64,000 bases of DNA, taken from Zantedeschia hybrid cultivar (taxonomy: Eukaryota > Streptophyta > Magnoliopsida > Alismatales > Araceae). Positions within the stretch are counted from its first letter, which is position 1; each line of letters starts with the position of its first letter. Positions 36,629 to 47,856 of the stretch are shown piece after piece. The position numbers were made by a program, and so were the translations under genes. The notes beneath the pieces were generated by a model. It had not been told where the DNA came from. It saw nothing but the letters and a program-made list of their open reading frames with translations, and ran no database searches. Location: positions 47,109,980-47,173,979 of the forward strand of contig JARZZO010000004.1 of assembly GCA_030544215.1 (NCBI GenBank). Direction: 5' to 3'.

Positions 36629-37557
36629 CAACCATGCTGACCTTTGATCACCAGCCACAGGAATGAGAACTTGCAATGGGCCCGCATTGGAGATGTGGAC
36701 GACAACTAATTCAAAGTTGGAATAGTCAGCCGGATGCGAGGTTTCGTGTGGATGTGACTGGAGATGCAAATAGGTCAGATTTGGTCTGATCTAAAGTGTA
36801 TATATGACCTTATTCGTTATGTTAGCGATTTAAAAAGATTGTATGTTAATTAACCGATAAGTTAATAATCAATCAGATAATCGGAGCCTCAATGTATCAT
36901 ATACTTCGACTTAGAAGAGACTTATATATATATATATATATTACCTTATCCATTATGTTAATGAACTGATCAACTAATAATTAGATTATCGGTTGCCATT
37001 TTTATCCCTTGATATAGGAAAGGGAGACATGAGTGGCTTACTAGGTTCCATGTGAGGGTCACATGGGCCCCTCTCTGAAAGATCAGCCCATGTGAAGTAA
37101 GGCCGTGGTGTCGCTACAACCTTCAGTCCACAAACACTAGTGTTTGTCCACTACCGAGGGATGCAAAGGTTATCCCCGTGGTCGGATAGTTGTTCTATAA
37201 TCACCTCATGTTTAATAAAATGATGTCTTCACTTTATTCCTATTCTTATCTTTCCTTGTCACTAAAAATTATCAGAATCCGAATGCAAAGTTCGTGACAT
37301 TCGGAAAGAGAACAAAAAGTTTAACTTTCGATCAAATTAGTGAACAAGTTCCTAGAGACGTCACATGCATCAAAGGCATAGTTTACTCATACTAATATAC
37401 GCTGGCAAAGTTCATAATAAGTTCGTGTAGAAATAGAGTGGATAATATCTCTGGGACCTTGAACTGAGCTTTTGATAAATTTTACATTTGTTGCGCATGT
37501 TAATTGGCCATTTTGTTATTATTGTTTAAGATAAAATAACATTTATCGAGTCCGACT
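36629..37557. other. Spacer without recognised gene
   Basis: AT-rich DNA with a short TA run near 36925-36940. Nothing coding was recognised. Confidence 0.5.
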
Positions 37558-37769
37558 TGCTACACCACACCAATCCTGCCATCCGATCTTTTAGACTGGA
37601 CGGCAGCAAGTAGTGCAGCATTTTTTTTCAATTTCGTTGAGCTGGGGTCTTCTCCGGATTAGCATCCGTATTGTCCAATCTAAGATCAAATGATTAAAAA
37701 AATAAAAATAAAAAAAGAATCATCCACTCACGCTATCCGAGGCTGCACCATGCATGGTGCAGCAAGTAT
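37558..37769. mobile_element. Small inverted-repeat element with palindromic end
   Basis: About 212 bp. Left end ACTTGCTACACC, right end GGTGCAGCAAGT, near-perfect inverted repeats. The right end contains a perfect 22-bp palindrome at 37742-37763 (GCTGCACCATG and its complement). No target duplication was recognised. Confidence 0.5.
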
Positions 37770-38466
37770 TATTCATATTAATGTTAGATATGAATATATT
37801 ATCAAACAGTAAAATACTGGGTGTATACCAGTAAAATATTGGATATATACCAAAAATCAAAGTTCAACAAATACTTTAATCAAGTTTTGCACCCACGTGC
37901 GTGAAAAATTTTCAATCAAGCATGCTAAATTTGAATATAAAGATAGTGTTCCAAAGTGTTAATGACAGAAATTTCAATCATTGAAATCATTGCTATGCCT
38001 ATAATCCCTTCTGAATACACATTCGCCTGCTTGATAAAGGAGAATGGCGGATACAAGAAAGGAAAACAGGAAGTTTTCTCCATGATACATCTTGCCATTA
38101 ACTCTGAAAAAGTAACATGGATTTGTAAAGTGGGGGGAAGGGAGATGCTAAAAGTTTGACAAATGAGGACAGAAAAAAAACAACACCGTTAGATTAAATA
38201 TTTTTCTAGTAAACATAAGTCCAATCAAATCCCCGTTGTTGGGTTACAAATCATACTTCAACTTTTCAATTTTCCATCTATTTCTAACCTTTCATAAACA
38301 GAGGAGGAATTACAAAAAGCTAGTTTTTCTCCTTCTGATATGAAAGTGTTTTTGTGAGAAATCTGATGAGGAAGCAGAAATTATCATTTCAGCATCCCCC
38401 CTTCCAATGTATATTTTGGCAATAATATTATTAAATTGTTCTCTCAACCCCTTCTCAAGTGCCTCC
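37770..38466. other. Spacer without recognised gene
   Basis: AT-rich DNA. The open frame at 37956-38159 has no recognisable domain. Confidence 0.5.
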
Positions 38467-39527
38467 GCCCGATGGAGGCTCTAAGGACTATAGAAGAAAT
38501 TCCACGAAGAAATGTGTGGAAGCCACCTGAGGGCCGGTCAGTAGGCCACATCCTATTTTGACAAGGCTATTGGTGGCCCCCTTTGCAGAAAGACGCGCTA
38601 GAGTACGTCAAGAAGTGAGATAGATGCCAACGCTTCGCAACAACTATTCCATGACAAGCCTCCTCGAGTCATGTCCTTTTGTTAGATGGGGAATCGACAT
38701 CCTCGGCCCTTTATCTGAGGCATTGGAGTAGAAAAAGTTCGTCATTGTGACGATCGATTACTTCTCCAAATAGATCGAGGGAGAACCACTGATCAAGATA
38801 ACTGACAGAGCAGTATGGAACTTTGTGTAGAAATCCATAATCTGCAAGTTCGGTATTCTGAAAGCCATAGTCTTGGACAATGGGAGGCAATTTACTAGCA
38901 CCTATTTTCGAGAGCGATGTGAACAGGTAAAAATTAAGAACTGCTACACGTCGGTAGCTCATCTCCAAGCAAATGGCTTAGTAGAAAATGCTAATCGAAC
39001 CTTACTCTACGGAGTTAAGACTTGATTAGAGGGGAGCGTAGGGTCCTGGGTAAAAGAGCTACCTAGTGTTCTATGGTCACATATAACAACTGTCCGAGCA
39101 GCGACAGGAGAAACTCCCTTCCATTTAGTGTATAGAGTAGAAGCCCTGGTCCCCCTAAAAATAGGGAACTCCTCGTTACAGGTTGAAGCCATGGAAGCAA
39201 AAAGCCATCAACAGCTAAGAGAAAACATCGACATGCTCTAAGAAGTCTGAGAGAATGCCAAGCTAAGAATGATGGAATACCAATGAAGAATGGCCAAGTA
39301 TTACAACCTTCGAGTGAGAGAAAGATAGTTCTTCTCGAGAGGCTTAGTCCTGAGAAAAACTAAAATCTCAGCGCTATAGCTTTCCGCAAGAAAGGTGGCC
39401 CCCAACCGGGAAGGCCCTTATCGCTTATTAGAAGTTCTCGAAAAGGATTTGTAACGACTCTCCACACTCGATGGCAATGAGGTACCCCGCACCTAGAACT
39501 CTGATAACCTAAGAGTCTATTATTGTT
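38467..39527 (+). pseudogene. Decayed gypsy integrase (old Tat-type element)
   Basis: Plus-strand relic of a Ty3/gypsy integrase in the order zinc finger (DRCQRF), core (WGIDILGPL, KKFVIVTIDYFSK, LDNGRQFTS, SVAHPQANGLVENANR) and C-terminal region (RMAKYYN, LVLRK, APNREGPYRLLEV). Aligned with the intact integrase at 58.1-59.1 kb it has several nonsense codons, many at TGG positions now TAG, the pattern of G-to-A decay at methylated sites. gag, protease and reverse transcriptase of this copy are gone. Confidence 0.88.
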
Positions 39528-39656
39528 AGGTCGACCTTCTTGTTTATCATAATCTACTTTTCTTGAGTAAAAAAGAACTTTGAACTTTGTACTAAGTTGA
39601 GGAATAAATTATATAGTTTTTCATCTCCCAATATGTTGGTGTTCAATATTTTCCCT

Positions 39657-40050
39657 GAGTGCTCACACTCAAGAAAGACTTTTAAGCCATTCTTTTTCTT
39701 TAGTACTCACACTCAGGAAGGACTCTTAAACTAATCCATTCTACGAGTGCTCACACTCGGAAAAAGCTCTTAAGCCAATCTTTTCTCCAAATGATCACAC
39801 TCGGAAAGGGCTCTTAAGCCAATCCTTTCCCTAAGTGCTCACACTCGAGAAAGGTTCTTAAGTTTATTTTTTCAGAGTGCTCACACTCAAGAAGGACCCT
39901 TAAGTCAATATGTTCCCCGAGTGCCAACACTCGGAAAGGACTCTAAAGTCAATCATTTCACCAAGTCCATCATTTCACTGAGTGCCGATAGTCGGAAAAA
40001 GCCTATAGGCCAATATTTTAACCGAATGCCTACACTCGGAAAGAGTCAAT
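39657..40050. repeat. 44-bp tandem array after the old integrase
   Basis: About nine degenerate units spaced roughly 44 bp, each with a form of GAGTGCTCACACTCGGAAAG and then CTTAAGCCAAT. It occupies the same place, between pol and the antisense gene, as the 73-bp array of the younger relative. Confidence 0.85.
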
Positions 40051-40479
40051 CATCCTTAATGTTCGTTCGAAGGAAATAAGTAGGTTGCTCGGTTATCAAC
40101 ATACTAAGACATGTGAACAAGTAACACAATATCAAGAGAAGAAAAACAAAGTTTCTATATTATATGAAATAATGCCCCGAAGGCTATATTACAAGATTAA
40201 GCCCAAGGGGCTTACATTAAAGAAAGGAAGAAAAAAGAAATGCAGACCTAAGGTGGACCGACTGTCTCACTCCCTAATGGGATCCGAGATACAGAATGGG
40301 GCAAGCCGGCATGAAACATGTGGAAAGAGAGGTTGGTTGACAAGTTTGACAAGGTATCCTGAATACCTTGTCTGTTAACATTCATCTGGTTGGGATCCAG
40401 AGGAGAAAATTGGCCAAGGATCAACGGCACCTTCACCAGCAACACCGGTGTCCTCGGCGGCGAGTTCCTAGAAGTTGTC

Positions 40480-43400
40480 GGGGGAGGCAATGAGGTCGAC
40501 GGCTTTGCGCCTCTCCCCTTCTACTTCCTCGGCTTCAGCCCCGACATATCCTCGTCGGAGTGGTAGGACAAATCGCTCTGCTCGAGCATGCCCTTGACGT
40601 TCGGAAAGAACTCCTGGGCCCGAGTGACTGCTGCTCGAAAGCCAACGGAGAAGTCCTTTATAGTACCCTTGTCTAACCGACAGTGTACTGCTCCAGGCTA
40701 AACCCAACCTTTTCGTCGAGGCACTCAGTCGAGGTCTTGTATGAGCTCACCACTTCAGAAGCTGACGTTTCCAGCGACCGAGAGCGGCATGGGCCATGTC
40801 CAACTCGTCCTCGACCTTCTTCTTCCTCTCCTCTGACTCAATGACTTGGGCCAGAGCTGCCTTAAGGCTAGCCCCCAGCTCCTCCTTCGCCTTTATCGCG
40901 CACTGCGTCTCCGCCTACGACTCATCCAAGGCTCGCTGAAGATCTTACTGTTGAGCTTCGAACCTTTGCTTGTCTGCCTGAAGTTCATTGAACCTCTCTG
41001 TCAGGCAGTAGGTCTGCTCTAGCATCCGCAAGCCTGACTACATGGCCTGAATGGAGAGTTCCGGGTCGGGCCTCCACTCCTCCCAGGTCCTCTCCATGAG
41101 GATGTATGCGGCCAAGGCCAAGTCATGCACCATGTCCCTGTCGGCAAAGGTGATGTCGGTGTACAACCTCGACACGGCCGGGTGCCACGAGACCAGCTCT
41201 CGAGCTGACAAGAGGCAGCTGGCTATCTCGATGCGGTTGAGGCGCCTCGAATGACCACACTCGCTGCTAGCCGAGGGGCTTCACCAGCTACCTCCCCTTG
41301 GCCACTCACCATGGGGGCCTTCCCCGTGTCTGCCCGGCGCCTTTTCCATCGGGTCTTGCCCGCCTCGGTGGCTTCACCCCTTTGAGGTTGCCGTTCGGCC
41401 TCCCTCTTCCGCCGCCTCATCTCCTTTAGCCTCGCGGTCATATCAGCCTCGCCTACCATCTGGTCTGCCAATGGAATGCCCTTAGCAACATCGAAGTACC
41501 CGATGTAAGGCCTAATGTCGAGCCCTTGGATCTCCACGGGTGGTGGACCTACAGGAGCTGCCTCGCCGCCTTCGCACTCGGCTTGAGCCGCCTCTCACAT
41601 AGCAAGGGCGTCCAGAACGAACATCTCAGCTGAAAAACAAAGTACATGGCGAGTAAACGACTGTAAAGAAAAAGCACTCTTGTAAATACTGAGAGAGACA
41701 CTCACCCCAAGACTCTCACAGAGGAAAACCAGCCGCCAACAAGGCCCTCTTGGCAACTTCGACGTCAACGTCAGTCATGAGCTGGGCCTTGAGGACCACC
41801 TTCCTCGGCTCCACATTTGGAGGAATCTGATAAGACAATGGATCCTCCCACATAGGAGTGAAGTTGAAGGTACTGCGAAAATCCTAAGGGGGAATCACCA
41901 CACGATCTCAGGTCACAAAGAAGAAATGATTCTTCCATGATTTGTGGCTCGAGGATTAGAGCTGAGTCGGAGAAACAGGTTACGAGGGTGGGCCTTTACG
42001 AAGAAGAAGTCATCATCAATCTGGGTATGAGGAAGGTACTAGAACATGCACCGAAAGAGGAGAGCCAAGGGAGTTCCACTTTGCTCATGACAGACGAGGA
42101 GGAAGGCGTAGATGTAAAACCAGGCATTGGGGGTGAGCTGGGCAGGAGCCAGTCGGTACTGCTGCAAAAGATTACAAACAAAGTAGAGAACCGGGGGATA
42201 AAAACCCGCAAGGAACATCTCCTTGTAAGCTATAGAAGAATTGAGGGCCTAAAAAGAAAATCGGTCACCTGGACCACCCTCAACCAGGCTGTACTCGTGG
42301 GGCACCCTGTACTCCTCCATCAACCTGCCCAACTCTGCCTACTTAACGACACTGCAATTATAATGGGCCAAGGTAGGAGCCCTCCTTTCAAACTGGCCAG
42401 AGATACTAGCAACCTCATTGGAGGACATAAGTGTTAGAATTGGGTGGCCTCAAAGCCAATCATTGTACATTCTAGTTCAGATTATTAATAAAGGCAATTA
42501 TTTCTTCATTTAATAGTTCTCGCAAACGACTATCGTAATGAAGGTCCATAGACAAATATATGGGATATTGAATCATGATGAGATCATGATAGTGAGATCA
42601 ATATCCTCAGTCAATTGTCTTAAACAGTTCTCGATCATAGGATATTTGAGATGGACATTAAATATCCGATAAGATCGACACAAGTTATGTCTGCTCATAT
42701 GATGAGGGTGAATGATCTCACATTCACTCGTGTAGTGACACTAAGACAAACAAGTCGGTGCTCATTAGAGAATGAGTTCACTGAACAGACCCAAATAAGA
42801 ATTCCTGGATGGTAATTATACCTATTAGTCAACCAGGGAATTCAATCGTTGCAGTAGCACAGTTGGTCCTTTGACCTGAGTCACCAATGATACCTTGTTT
42901 GTGGACCATTGTATCTTGATTCTCTGACTCGTGGACTTTAACCATTAAGTCCACCATAATCGGTCTTTCAGATACAGTGGAAAGCTTGCGAAGGTAATTG
43001 AGTGAACAACAAGGGATCACTCACTCTTGGTATAAGACTAGAGAGAGAATGTCCCATGGATGTGTACACAGAAATCTCTGGCCATGGTCAAATGAAAGAG
43101 ATGTCTTTCTAGATATTAACTGTGTACTAGAATCCATCTGGATAATGCGATAGAGGGTTTGACTATAAAACCATACCCTTGCGTTATTGGGACATTGCAT
43201 GAGTGAAGGATTATATCTGTGCGGTATCTGCAGACGGAAAGGTTCAATTGAAGGGAACAATATCCCTTATATCTTCTGGGATCATGAGGTAGTGTTTGGT
43301 GCTGTTCATGATCAGAAGGCCAAGTGAATTAATCATCGGATGATAATTTACTTGTTTATTAAATTAATCATTTAACATATGATGTTTAAATGTTAATTAA

Positions 43401-44200
43401 TAAATATTAAACTCAAGAAACAGTTCTAAGTTTAATGGGCCTGCAACCGGACTGATATATGGGCCTAGAGGGTCACACACATAAGAGTTCTCGTCAGACG
43501 GTGAGAGATGTTAAATTTCATGCTTATCTGGGTTTTTGTGAAAAGCTGCAGGATAAACATGAAGATTTAATGGAGAATTATCCAAGGCCAAACTCTTGGA
43601 TAATCATGAGGATTAACTCTTGTGCTTATCCTTATTTCTATATAAGGAGGGCCAAGGGGGAGGGGTAAAAAGTTAGTTGGACGAATTTTACTCCCCAGAT
43701 TCTCTCTCTCCTTCTCTCTCTCTTGGAGTGGATCTGTCTCTCTCCGCGCATGGTGGATTTGAGATCTGGTCGGAGCACTCAAGTCGAGGAGGAAATCGCG
43801 TCTGCTGCGGGAACTCGTGTGGATACTTCTAGAGATCGTGCGCGTGCGCGATTACCGAGTCGGCATCATCCACGGGAGATTCGAAACCCCGCAAAGGTGA
43901 AGAACTGTTCTTCCCGCTTAGATTTTAATGTCCGTTTTACGACCCCAGCAACCGATACAATGGAATCATTTTTATTTTCGCTGCGTTCGTGGCGATTCCT
44001 TACAATAAGTGAGGTCTCCGAGGAATCCTCGGACCAGAGAGAAGAAGGATCGATAAGCAAGAAAGGAGTAGAAGACTCCGGGGACCAGGAAGTGGACTCG
44101 AAGGAAGAAGAAGAAGGCTGTAAGGAAGTCCTAAAGGACTCTAAAAAATCGACAGACTTAAAAGCCATGGTGGACTCACTGGAGAAAGCGTAAGAGATGC
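40480..44200 (-). pseudogene. Decayed antisense extra gene of the old Tat-type element, split by a solo LTR
   Basis: Minus-strand relic related to the gene at 61622-63876. N-terminal Ser-rich part at about 44190-44010, then after the LTR the conserved core around 42290-42100 (LQQYRLAPAQLTPNAWFYIY, i.e. the 'putative gypsy type transposon' domain PLPxF...LAPSQLxPNxWR), a basic linker with RRRKREAERQ (41460-41400), and a coiled-coil/C-terminal portion (about 41100-40480, including FFPNVKGMLEQSDLSYHSDE). Several stops are present. Confidence 0.7.
42432..44004 (+). mobile_element. Solo LTR (copia-type family A)
   Basis: 1573 bp, TGTTAGAATTGGG...GATTCCTTACA, flanked by exact target duplication ATAAG (42427-42431 and 44005-44009). 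It has a TATATAAGG box near 43640 and a U5 leader frame from 43750 (MVDLRSGR). It lies inside the antisense gene of the old gypsy element and is opposite in orientation to the copy at 20667-22254. Confidence 0.93.
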
Positions 44201-44637
44201 CCAGGCAATGGAGAATTTCCTCTTCTTCAACTCCGACGAGTGACTAGAATGCCCAAGAAAGTGTAGAAGGAAGGTTGGCCTCCCTCGAACCCTGCCTTTA
44301 CAGGGGAGGGTCAAAAAGATCCACCACCTTTTCGACTCACCTGGGATACCGAAAAGCACCAAAAAGATCCGCCACGATAACTGACCAGACGTACAGTCTG
44401 AAGCCGAAGAGACATGCCATATCATGACGACTCAAGGCGTCTCATCACCCATGAAATGGCATCACGTGTACAATCAACACATCTGAGAGACGTCATCTCC
44501 TTCCTTAAATGGACGTCTTTTTTAAGTACAACCAGCGTCCCATTTTTCGCGCCTGCTGGTCTCATCAACCCTCTTTAGGCTTCCCGCTCAATGTCACTCC
44601 CACATTCGAGTTTCGAATCCTGGAGTAAGGGGGCCAG

Positions 44638-45479
44638 TGATGAGAGGTTTTGGGATCTGGCCCAATCAAGCCAACAAGCCAAAAGCCCCAAGGGTCCACA
44701 ACCCACGAGCTATAATGCGATGGCATTATGTGTCTTCTCCTCGTACCCCGACAGGCAAGCTGAAGGCTAGGACCCAGAATGTACGGATCCTAGTTCCCCG
44801 AAGAGTCAAGCCATAAGGAGATCAACATCTCAGTCGGTGAGCTCTGAAACCACTGGCGTCTCAGTCGAAGCTCTAGAGTGCCGAGAGGAGCCTATCTTAT
44901 CGGCAACTCAGAGTCTCCGCTTCAGCCGGAGGAGCCAAGTCCCTAGACTCAAAAGTCACTGCCTCCCGATTGTCTGAGAGAGTGGAGGCTCCCAGGATCG
45001 ATCTACAACTCCACCCCGCCATCAAGCGGGTCTTGCGGTCTAACAGCGTAACTGTCTATTTAAGGTAGGTCCCCACTATCTGCTCCCTCTATCACGAGAG
45101 GACATCCCTTCTTCCAACCTGGTCTCCCACGATCCCCTCGATCAAGGGGCGTGGATCGTGGGCCCATTAACTCCACGAGCACAAACGGCCCCTATGATGA
45201 TGCACATAGAAGGGATGATATATTCCACAGCCTCTCTCTTGAAGGAGGTACGTCTAAGACTATGCTCAACTCTGCAGAATTCTCCATCTTATACTTCTCT
45301 CAAGAACCTGACTTAGGCATCGGAAGGTCCTACTCCTCAGAAGAACGAGGGGCCCTCTAACGTCTCTTCTTCCTCTTCCAGGCTCTACCTTAGGTATTTC
45401 TTATTCTACAAATTATATCGAGTAGCCAGAGATCTGATCGGACAGTCATCATCGTCTGACCAATTTTTGACTGCTACAT
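44638..45479 (+). repeat. 3' LTR of the old Tat-type element
   Basis: Begins TGATGAGAGGTTTTGG directly after the purine-rich GGAGTAAGGGGGCCAG, sharing the TGATGAG start of the younger LTR family. It has a CTATTTAAGG promoter-like box near 45056 and a plausible end GACTGCTACA at 45479. Only one LTR of this copy is in view. Confidence 0.6.
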
Positions 45480-46930
45480 ATATAAACAGACAAGAACTTT
45501 TTACATATTTTGTTAAAATTCACGACATTTTGAGTGCAAACTTTCTAAGAATGTGAGGAATATTTATGACATTATGAGAGAGTGAGGAATAACATATAAA
45601 TATAGTAATTTATAGAAATATGTATACAAACAATTTTGACAAAAAAATCGAAATAATTGGAAAAGCAAATGGATCGGACGGTTGCAACACACCGGAGCCA
45701 CCTTTCTAATGTATGGTGCGGATCAATCTCCTACGCGATAGACTTAAAATTGAACAAAGGAAGTAAAAAAAAAAACGGTATCAAAGAACCGTTAGTGCTA
45801 ACGTAAGCTCTCTGATGTTTAAGTCAGAGTCTCGTCTTCTAGATGTGCTGTTCACAAATTCTGTAACTTTGTAATGGAGGGTGTAGTGGGATATTTATAT
45901 CGCCTCTCCCTGTCAAAAGGTCCATACATGTTCCTGTAAGGTTTATACATGAGCCAAACATAGGATTGCCTACGTGACCATCACAAAGGGTTATGGGTGG
46001 TCTTGTGTGGCTCGTCTACGCAAGTGAAGCCTTACCATTGCGCAAGGGGCAAATTGTCATTTAAAAGTGTCCAATTTCCTATACAAAGAGATAAGATAAA
46101 AGATTTAGTGACATATATTGTGAGATTTATAATGACAAACCTAAAATTTGATGGTGAAGCAATGGTGGGTTGCGGTCTAGATAAGTAGATTTTCAACTTC
46201 AGAAAAAAAACTAGAACTCTCAAAAAACATAAACTCTTAATTGTTTTGGATCAACTTAGACCTTCACCTTTCTTTGAGGTATCGAACCTTTTTGGATCTA
46301 TTAGACGTTTAAAAACCTCCAATAATAACTGTAGGACTTCATCGACACAGATCTTTTCAATAGATGCCTAACCCTCGAGAGCAGTTGATATTCGATGGGA
46401 TTTTAGGGACATCGGGGTCGAACCTGGGTGAGGGTGTTCTTAATTTCTATGAACCAAATCCTATCACTATAGTTGGGACCTGAAAAAAATAAAAAAACCG
46501 GTGAACACTTGGAACCAATATTTTAAAAACCAGACCGGACCAGCTAGGTAACCGCAAGAAAGCAGAACCGGAAGCTTTTGCAGTTCGGTTTATCAAAATA
46601 CCCACCATCTGTAAAAAATTGACAAAACTAATTAAAAATCGACTAGTTTGGTTCAGTCCACATGAAAGTCGGACGGTCCACAGTCCAATAATGAATTGTC
46701 TTTTATAAAAAAACCATCCTTCCGTTAAGCTGTAACGAGCACAGATAATGGACAATTGGGCAAAGGGTGTCCTCTATGCCCCCTCCACCCTGATCTTTCC
46801 TGTTCCCTTTCGTCTTTTCTTTGACCAGACGAAGAGAGCCAGTGCGCGCCCGGAGAGGCCCTCTGCCGTCCAAAAGATAAAGGCCATCCGATTTTCTCCG
46901 CACAAGGCCACCACCCCCCATCAGCACCAC
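45480..46930. other. Spacer without recognised gene
   Basis: AT-rich. Near 46510-46690 it holds ATTTTAAAAACCAGACCGGA and other CCGG-rich repeats typical of dispersed plant MITE relics. No coding segment recognised. Confidence 0.5.
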
Positions 46931-47523
46931 CATGGCGTGCGGTGCTGACCTAACCCCACAAAGCAAGAGGGACAAAACGGCGCTCCCATCCCATGGAACT
47001 GGAAGCAAGCAAGGAACAATGCAGTGCCCCCTCACGGCTCTTCCTCCCCCTGTCAGGCTGTCGTCGTCTTCCCCGGATAGGCCACCCACGCCAGTGCCCC
47101 CTGTGCAGGGTCGGTCGGTCTCCTTCTGCGCTGCTCCAGTAGTAGTAGCAGAGGTAGTAAGTAGTACTCCCCCAGGCATGTTGCAGAGCCGTAGAGGGCA
47201 CGGAGTTGGGGCATCGGTGAAAGGGACGCACCCACGCGCACCCCACCTCGCTAGATTTGGCCGCAGGCTGCCCTCTTCCAGGCTGGCTGGAGGTCCTCTC
47301 AGACCTCCGCATTGGACGGCGCGTATCAGAACAAACGAGGGGGGGCAGCAGGTGGGTGCGTGTCAGAGGGAAGCTTCTCCGCTGCGGCGCCCGCCCCGGG
47401 CTCCTTGTTCCCGTCTTCTGTATGTGGAAATGTAGAGGATAACAAACAAACGCGACAAAAGTGCAGCACAAGGAAGCAGCTTTTGATCTCTGGCGTGTGT
47501 TCTCTCCCTGGTCTGCTCTCTGT

Positions 47524-47575
<52 letters not shown>

Positions 47576-47600
47576 GAAGAGAGAGAGCTGCAGAAGTAAG
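46931..47600. other. GC-rich block 3' of the U-box gene
   Basis: About 500 bp of GC-rich DNA open in several frames on both strands (for example plus 46932-47435), with no recognisable domain. It ends in the microsatellite at 47527-47575. It could be an untranslated exon or promoter of an unseen gene. Confidence 0.3.
47527..47575. repeat. Compound (TG)n(AG)n microsatellite
   Basis: About 15 TG units followed by 9 or so AG units. Confidence 0.95.
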
Positions 47601-47856
47601 CGGGGAGAGATGGGCAAGTAACTAAATTGCTAATAAGAAATTTCTTCCTTTCCTTTGCAAATTAAGAAGCGCACGCTACGTACATCGCAGAGAAAACAAG
47701 ATAGGTACAAACACCCAAGTTAGCACACCTCCCTCACTCTCCTTCCTTTCATCCCTCCTTTTTTAGGAAAAAAAACCAATTTTTTCGTAACACAGAACGC
47801 CAATTAATGGGAAAAGGGTCAAAAAAAATGGCTACCCTGAAGAAATCTCTGCCGTG

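Noticed and set aside
39657..40050. CRISPR-like array
   Set aside because: Regular 44-bp spacing is a degenerate head-to-tail tandem repeat without constant repeats and unique spacers, in a plant retroelement.
43723..44193. 156-codon frame crossing the LTR end
   Set aside because: It begins in the solo LTR U5 and runs into the antisense strand of the old gypsy gene; a chance fusion, not a gene.
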